Shown here: positions 29,225 to 33,182 of the stretch, one piece after another
Layout: each line of letters opens with the position of its first letter
Position numbering within the stretch: the first letter of the stretch is position 1
Source of the DNA: Pelagicoccus sp.
GTDB taxonomy: Bacteria; Verrucomicrobiota; Verrucomicrobiia; Opitutales; Opitutaceae
Direction: 5' to 3'
Assembly: GCA_028284635.1 (NCBI GenBank)
Contig: JANQRJ010000064.1
Span: 1-33,182 of the forward strand
DNA length: 33,182 nucleotides
Made by a program: the position numbers and the translations under genes
The notes under the pieces: generated by a model
Database searches by the model: none
What the model was told of the DNA's origin: nothing
The model's input: the letters and a program-made list of their open reading frames with translations, nothing else

Positions 29225-30004
29225 CTAAAGACCCATGCCGCCATCCGCATAAAGATTCTGACCCGTAATGTAGCTTCCCATATCCGAACAGAGCAGGAGA
29301 AGAGCTCCTACGCAGTCTTCGGGTTCGCCAATGCGCCCCGCTGGGATCAGGTCCAGAACCTTCCGCCTGTAGGCCTCGTCTTGCAGGCGTTCGCGATTGC
29401 GATCCGTACCGATAGCGCCAGGCGCCAGGTTGTTTATCGTGACCCCCTCCGAAGCCACCTGCTTGGCCAAGTTGCGCACCATACTCATCTGAGCTTCCTT
29501 CATCGCCGCGTAAACGACCATCTTCGGATGCGGCAGAGCCTGTTGCACGCTACCCACAGCGACTACCCGACCCCACTTCCGCTGCCGCATGGCGGGCAAG
29601 GCGAGCTGCATGAGCTCGAGCGAAGACTTGAAGTTCACCGTCACCTGCTCGTCGAAATGTTCGCTCGATATCTCCTCGAAGTCCTCGAGGATCTCGATGC
29701 TCGCATTGAGAACCAGAATATCCAGGGAACCGAACGCCGCCAGCACACCAGCGAAAAGCCCGGCAGCCGCACCTGGCTTCGACAGGTCCGCCGGAACGAG
29801 AGCCGACTTCACTCCCAAGGCCTCTACCTCCTCGACAACCGATCTGGCTCCCGCGTTTTCCGCCACGCAATGGACCGCGACATTGGCTCCGCAGCGAGCC
29901 AGGCCAAAAGCGAAGGCTCGACCGATCCCGCGACTGGAACCCGTCACCAAGACGTTCTTTCCGGCCAGGCCGAAACACTCGTAGCTGCTCGATTCCTTTT
30001 TCAT
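29225..30004 (-). CDS. short-chain dehydrogenase/reductase (SDR)
   Basis: 259 residues from ATG 30004. A classical SDR with the NAD(P)-binding TGSSRGIGRA (21-30), NAS at 100-102 in place of NNAG's AG, catalytic S152, Y165 and K169 (Y-x3-K), and the C-terminal NNLAPGAIGT and ITGQNLYADGGMGL that close the fold. Cofactor preference (Arg at the glycine loop) leans towards NADP but is not decisive. The substrate is unknown; the neighbouring UxuA-like dehydratase and IclR/RraA genes suggest a sugar-acid or keto-sugar oxidoreductase. It is separated from the UxuA-like gene by a 362-bp repeat-bearing gap, so it may have its own promoter. Confidence 0.92.
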   Translation of the reverse strand: MKKESSSYECFGLAGKNVLVTGSSRGIGRAFAFGLARCGANVAVHCVAENAGARSVVEEVEALGVKSALVPADLSKPGAAAGLFAGVLAAFGSLDILVLNASIEILEDFEEISSEHFDEQVTVNFKSSLELMQLALPAMRQRKWGRVVAVGSVQQALPHPKMVVYAAMKEAQMSMVRNLAKQVASEGVTINNLAPGAIGTDRNRERLQDEAYRRKVLDLIPAGRIGEPEDCVGALLLLCSDMGSYITGQNLYADGGMGL

Positions 30005-30366
30005 AATTATATGGTTTTCAACCGCTAATAGCCGCTAATTCGCACCAATGACGATATTTACCCTAATGTTTCAAAAACAAGAGTAAGAGCAACCGCGAAT
30101 GGACGCGAATAAACACGAATGATTTCTCATTTGAAGTTTCGATTCGCGTATATTCGCGTTCATTCGCGGTTAAAAATTCTCCGTTTTCCAATCCTAACTA
30201 AATGTGAGGATATTGAATTTGGTTTTTTGTCGTGCAAGTAACTGATATTGAAACCATTACGAAATTGGATACTACAAACTACAAAACTGATAGGTTTACT
30301 TCAAAAGAATAGCGAAAATCAGTGGCCATTCGCGATTGAAAAACGCCGCTCAAAATCCACCCGTCT
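30005..30366. other. 362-bp AT-rich intergenic region with decayed repeats
   Basis: No gene seen. It carries the 10-bp-periodic inverted repeat at 30091-30171 plus related fragments (accgctaata gccgctaatt at 30021-30040; ccattcgcgattg near 30325). The AT-rich part 30171-30310 may hold the SDR promoter, but no clear -35/-10 pair stands out. Confidence 0.6.
30091..30171. repeat. inverted repeat built from a 10-bp GCGAAT-periodic unit
   Basis: The left arm 30091-30120 consists of three ~10-bp units ending in gcgaat, gcgaat and acgaat. The right arm 30142-30171 is its reverse complement with 27 of 30 matches. The loop is 21 bases. The spacing of one helical turn is regular. It looks like a non-coding repeat family copy. 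Confidence 0.75.
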
Positions 30367-31332
30367 TCACGTCCGCTCCAGCGTATCCAGAATTCCCTTC
30401 AAATAGCCAATGGCGTTCAATTTGGCCAGCATGGTGTAGCCGGTAGCGTCCCCTTCGCCCTCAAGCGCCGGGACGTGATCGACGCGAATCGGGCCGTCAA
30501 ATCCAACTTTTCGATACGCTTTGAGCGTCGCGATCATCCAATCCGGATCCTCGTCGTGGAAATTTTCGCGAAACGCGGAAGCCTCCCCCGCCACATCACG
30601 CCAGTGGACGAAGGCTATGCGGCCGCTCTCTCCGAATTCCGCGACAAGCCCGATCACGTCATCGGTCATCAGCTTGAAGTTGGCTTGGCAAAACGTGATC
30701 TTGTGCGACGGGCTGTCGGACAAGGCCATCGCCCGGCGAAATCCATCCACATCCGAAAAGATGCGGCCGATTCCTCTCAGCTCGGGAATCGGCGGATCGT
30801 CTGGATGGGCGCCCATCACGACTCCGCTCGCCTCAGCAACAGGGAGGACCGCTCGGATGAAATACTCGTAGTTCGCCCATACCTCCTTCGTCTCGAGAGG
30901 AGCCCCCTCCTGGGGATCCAGTCCCGCAATGTCGCGACTGTCGAAGCCGTTCACCAATGCCCCGCCCCGAGCAGGCATGCGTAGCGACGAGCGAAACCAT
31001 CCCTCGCCCACCATGAAATTATAGCAAAGCAACCCGATACCCAGCTCGCCCATGTTGCCCAGCATCCGCTGATAGCGCTCGATATCCTCGTCCCGCCCGG
31101 GCAAGCCGAACTTGATGCGGCGCATATCTATCTGATCTCCCTCTAGGCCAACGATCCGCAAACCGTTCTTCTCGTAGCGAGCCTTTTGCCGAGCAAAGGA
31201 ATCCAAGTCCCAGATCGGGGCATCCCCAGTCAAGTTCGGCGGCAGTTTCGCCAAAACGCCCTCCACTCCGATCTGGCGAACCAGACGCTGGGAGACCTCG
31301 TCGGAAACCGGAATAAAAGCGGCGATCTGCAT
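30367..31332 (-). CDS. UxuA-like mannonate dehydratase family protein
   Basis: 321 residues from ATG 31332; a TTG at 31368 would add twelve residues without homology. A xylose-isomerase-like TIM-barrel of the UxuA family, which dehydrates D-mannonate to 2-keto-3-deoxygluconate in glucuronate breakdown. Family residues are AHPDDPPIPELRGIGRI (175-191), C215 in TFCQANF, H243 in FVHWRDV, H259 in FHDED and D285-H286 in RVDH. Changes from classical UxuA (WRDV for LRNV, and VDHVPALEGEG for the PDHG...GE region) together with a length below E. coli UxuA (394) suggest a divergent subgroup, so the substrate may differ. It is transcribed away from the IclR gene through a palindrome-bearing promoter. Confidence 0.88.
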   Translation of the reverse strand: MQIAAFIPVSDEVSQRLVRQIGVEGVLAKLPPNLTGDAPIWDLDSFARQKARYEKNGLRIVGLEGDQIDMRRIKFGLPGRDEDIERYQRMLGNMGELGIGLLCYNFMVGEGWFRSSLRMPARGGALVNGFDSRDIAGLDPQEGAPLETKEVWANYEYFIRAVLPVAEASGVVMGAHPDDPPIPELRGIGRIFSDVDGFRRAMALSDSPSHKITFCQANFKLMTDDVIGLVAEFGESGRIAFVHWRDVAGEASAFRENFHDEDPDWMIATLKAYRKVGFDGPIRVDHVPALEGEGDATGYTMLAKLNAIGYLKGILDTLERT

Positions 31333-31390
31333 AGCAAAAAAAGGTAGACCCAAACGAGAAAGGAACAACGCCAGACTTTCGGAAGACCAG

Positions 31391-31407
31391 AGATCTTGGC
31401 AAGATCT
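31391..31407. promoter_or_regulatory. 17-base palindrome in the uxuA-like/iclR divergent promoter
   Basis: agatcttg, G, caagatct: perfect 8-bp arms around one base. It lies 8 bases from the larger palindrome at 31416 and overlaps TTGGCA (31396-31401), a plausible -35 for the IclR gene with TATTCT at 31420-31425. Confidence 0.5.
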
Positions 31408-31415
31408 AGATCATC

Positions 31416-31439
31416 AAATTATTCTTATAAGAATAATTT
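31416..31439. promoter_or_regulatory. perfect 24-bp palindrome, candidate IclR operator
   Basis: The half-site is aaattattctta, followed directly by its exact reverse complement. It sits in the 184-bp gap between the divergent UxuA-like (start 31332) and IclR (start 31517) genes. IclR-family dimers bind AT-rich palindromes in such divergent promoters, so autoregulation and control of the UxuA-like gene is the natural reading. The site overlaps the putative -10 of the regulator. Confidence 0.7.
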
Positions 31440-31516
31440 CAAAGAAACCGCATTGCGAGAATACCGACATACAGCATGATCTGGGGAAAAACTCCTCTTC
31501 GCACGTTCCCAGCAGA

Positions 31517-32266
31517 ATGCCATCAGACAACACACACAAGCTGCTTCGCAAAGCCATCCACTTGCTCGAGAGTATGTCCGACGACCATTCCAAAGTCTCG
31601 GTGACCGAGCTCGCCAAACGCGTCGACCTATCCTACGCCTCGGCCTACCGGATCGTGCAAACCTTTCTCGAATCGAGTTGGCTGCAAAGCGACGAGAACG
31701 GAGCCTACAGCATCTCTCCGAATCTGAGCCACCTTCTCGACCCCGCCACGAAAACCCAGCGTCTCATCGAACAGGCCAAGCCGCATATCGAAGAACTCGC
31801 CCGCCTCACGAACCTTTCCGTCAAGTTCGCTGTACGCCGCCACCACCAAGCCCTTTCCATCCTAAAGGCGGAGTCGCCGAAAACCACTTCCGTCTCCTTC
31901 GCAGTCGGTTCCTCCTTTCATCTCGCAGCCGGCTCTTCCGGAGCGGTCCTGCTCAGCGAACTGTCCGACCCCGAGATCCGAACTATCCTGAAAAGCGCTC
32001 ACGAGCGCTACTGGAAACTGCAAAGCGAAAGCGACGTATTCGAACGCGTAAGACAAGTTCGCGACGAAGGTATCGCATCCGACTCAGGAATGTTCAACCC
32101 AGAGGTCAACACCCTGTCCGCTCCGCTGCGCGACGGACACGGCCGCATTCGCGCCGCGATCACCCTGCTCGGCTTCCGTTCCGACTTCGACGCCAGCCAA
32201 ATTCCCAACTACCGCGAACAGCTTCTGATCGCCGCAAAGACGATTCACCAACAGATAACCCAATGA
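31517..32266 (+). CDS. IclR-family transcriptional regulator
   Basis: 249 residues from ATG 31517. An N-terminal winged helix-turn-helix (about 10-70; KAIHLLESM, VSVTELAKRVDLSYASAYRI, FLESSWLQ) and a C-terminal GAF-like effector domain (about 90-245; SVKFAVRRHHQALSILKAES, HLAAGSSGAVLLSELSDPEI, VRDEGIASDSG, LSAPLRDGHGRIRAAITLLG). The family typically senses a small organic acid. Here the likely targets are the divergent UxuA-like gene and its own operon with the RraA-like gene, whose ATG overlaps its stop (ATGA at 32263-32266). Effector unknown; a hexuronate-pathway intermediate is a reasonable guess. Confidence 0.94.
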   Translation: MPSDNTHKLLRKAIHLLESMSDDHSKVSVTELAKRVDLSYASAYRIVQTFLESSWLQSDENGAYSISPNLSHLLDPATKTQRLIEQAKPHIEELARLTNLSVKFAVRRHHQALSILKAESPKTTSVSFAVGSSFHLAAGSSGAVLLSELSDPEIRTILKSAHERYWKLQSESDVFERVRQVRDEGIASDSGMFNPEVNTLSAPLRDGHGRIRAAITLLGFRSDFDASQIPNYREQLLIAAKTIHQQITQ

Positions 32267-32961
32267 ACAATACATACGACTACGGCATACCGCTCGAAGA
32301 GCTGCGCGAACGATTCTCGAAACTATACTCGGGATTGATATACGACTATCTCGAAAACGAACACCATCTTTCGAACCAAGCCCTGGCCAACGATATAAAC
32401 CCGCTCGACAGCAAATGGGTCATCGCCGGTCCCGCCTACACTTTGAAGATGGAGACCACGCCCACCTTCGACCCCTCGCTACGCGAGTATCGACTGAAGA
32501 AGCTCGACGAGATGGTCCCGGGAATGATCGAAGTGCGCGACTGCTCGGGCGACCAGCAAGTGGCCCACTTCGGCGAACTCAACGCCAGCATCATGCGAGC
32601 CAAAGGCTGCATCGGAGCCATCATCGACGGAGGCACCCGCGACTCCCGCTACATCCGCAAAATGGACTTTCCCGTCTGGGCCCGCTACCAGAACCCCGTC
32701 GAAGCCCTCGGCCGCACCGTGGTCGCCAAAGCCATGGTCGACATAACCATACGCGGAGCCCTGACCACGAAGGTTACGGTGCGCCCCTGGGACTATATAT
32801 TTGCGGATGAAGATGGCGTGCTCATCATCCCCCGCGAAATGGTCAAGCAGACGCTAGAAGGCTGCGAGAAGGAGTTCGAACAGGAGAACGAAGCCCGCAT
32901 CGCCTACAACGATCCCAATATAACGCCGCTGGAAATATACAGGAAATTCGGCAAGCTATGA
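32263..32961 (+). CDS. RraA / HMG-CHA aldolase family protein
   Basis: 232 residues; ATG 32263 overlaps the IclR stop by four bases (ATGA). It belongs to the RraA-like superfamily, which includes metal-dependent 4-hydroxy-4-methyl-2-oxoglutarate aldolases and oxaloacetate decarboxylases. The key segment FGELNASIMRAKGCIGAIID then GGTRD carries R126 and D127, the substrate-binding Arg and metal-linked Asp of aldolase members, whereas a pure RNase E inhibitor role does not need both. Upstream VAGPAYT-like (IAGPAYTLK) and downstream VRPWDYIFADEDGVLIIPRE also match. Translational coupling to a regulator beside a mannonate-dehydratase-like gene suggests an aldolase or decarboxylase for a keto-acid product of that pathway. 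It is not a menaquinone methyltransferase despite old database naming. Confidence 0.93.
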   Translation: MNNTYDYGIPLEELRERFSKLYSGLIYDYLENEHHLSNQALANDINPLDSKWVIAGPAYTLKMETTPTFDPSLREYRLKKLDEMVPGMIEVRDCSGDQQVAHFGELNASIMRAKGCIGAIIDGGTRDSRYIRKMDFPVWARYQNPVEALGRTVVAKAMVDITIRGALTTKVTVRPWDYIFADEDGVLIIPREMVKQTLEGCEKEFEQENEARIAYNDPNITPLEIYRKFGKL

Positions 32962-33043
32962 ATCTAGGACGATGAGCCGCTCCATGAGCGCCGGCATAGG
33001 ACCTCGAAAGAACGTACCTAGCCGGTTTCAAGCAGTCTTTTTA

Positions 33044-33070
33044 GCAAAATCATTTATCGGCAAAATCATT
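33044..33070. repeat. two copies of gcaaaatcatt, 16 bases apart
   Basis: Exact 11-base copies at 33044-33054 and 33060-33070 in the gap after the RraA-like gene. Possibly a fragment of an intergenic repeat family. Confidence 0.4.
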
Positions 33071-33123
33071 CTTTCGAGGAGCAAAGCAAACACAGCAGAC
33101 TGATCCATATCCCCTCCTGGGAA

Positions 33124-33182
33124 CGCGGGCGGGTCGCCCGCAACTGTGCAGAATCATGGTAGGTGCGGGCGAGCCGCCCGCG
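33124..33182. repeat. inverted pair of GC-rich REP-like palindromes at the window end
   Basis: The copy at 33124-33142 and the copy at 33164-33182 each form a GCGGGCG/CGCCCGC hairpin with a 3-base loop. The second is the reverse complement of the first except for one loop base. Paired inverted REPs are typical of BIME-like elements. The window ends inside or right after the second copy. The gap 32962-33182 holds no convincing gene. Confidence 0.75.

Noticed and set aside
32263-32961. RraA-like gene as menaquinone methyltransferase (MenG)
   Set aside because: Old databases name RraA-fold proteins so, and men genes are in the window, but the protein has no methyltransferase motif and carries the Arg-Asp aldolase pair.
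32972-33103. 43-residue ORF after the RraA-like gene
   Set aside because: It has no recognisable features and is composed partly of the gcaaaatcatt repeat; only a weak AGGA precedes it.

Overview
The window looks like chromosomal DNA from a Verrucomicrobiota bacterium, most likely of class Opitutae (Pelagicoccus-like). This is inference from gene content and sequence style. The coding density is high and G+C is moderately high (roughly the high fifties by eye). Shine-Dalgarno sites are often weak or absent and GTG starts are common. There is a tandem pseudopilin cassette of the kind known from Verrucomicrobia, and short palindromic repeats are scattered through the intergenic DNA. No phage, insertion sequence, CRISPR array or toxin/defence island was seen.

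Layout. Positions 1-290 hold a possible broken gene tail. 292-3180 (minus) encodes a large single-pass membrane protein of unknown function. 3545-5224 (plus) encodes a secreted protein with four TonB-C-like modules. A perfect 31-bp inverted repeat separates it from a minus-strand operon metG-menF-menD (10076-5351), which joins methionyl-tRNA synthetase to the first two committed menaquinone steps. 10360-13699 (plus) is a three-gene pseudopilin cassette ending in a strong terminator, followed by a small secreted or anchored protein (13906-14148).

The long minus-strand block 26092-14152 is mostly translation and central metabolism. In transcription order it holds an MTAP-like nucleoside phosphorylase, a ComF-family protein, accD, folC, tRNA-Lys, tRNA-Thr, rpmI, rplT, a hairpin terminator/attenuator, pheS, pheT, gatC, gatA and gatB. 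The tight spacing of pheT-gatC-gatA-gatB puts Phe-tRNA synthesis and tRNA-dependent amidation (Gln-tRNA/Asn-tRNA) under likely common control. Enolase (26368-27687, plus) is divergent from the phosphorylase across a region holding a perfect 40-bp palindrome, and ends at a textbook terminator.

The right end (27819-32961) is a carbohydrate/sugar-acid neighbourhood: a 6-phosphogluconolactonase-type beta-propeller, an SDR oxidoreductase, an UxuA-like mannonate dehydratase, and a divergent IclR regulator overlapping an RraA/HMG-aldolase-family gene. The divergent promoter between the UxuA-like and IclR genes carries a perfect 24-bp palindrome, a good candidate operator. Intergenic regions here contain several repeat types: a 98-bp element with terminal inverted repeats, a 10-bp-periodic GCGAAT array, and an inverted pair of GC-rich REP-like palindromes at the window end.

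Most genes are ordinary housekeeping genes. The points most worth a second look are the four-module TonB-like secreted protein, the AccD lacking three of four zinc-ribbon cysteines, the weak acceptor stem of tRNA-Lys, the two large palindromes in divergent promoters, the rplT-pheS hairpin, and the compact IclR/RraA/UxuA/SDR cluster.
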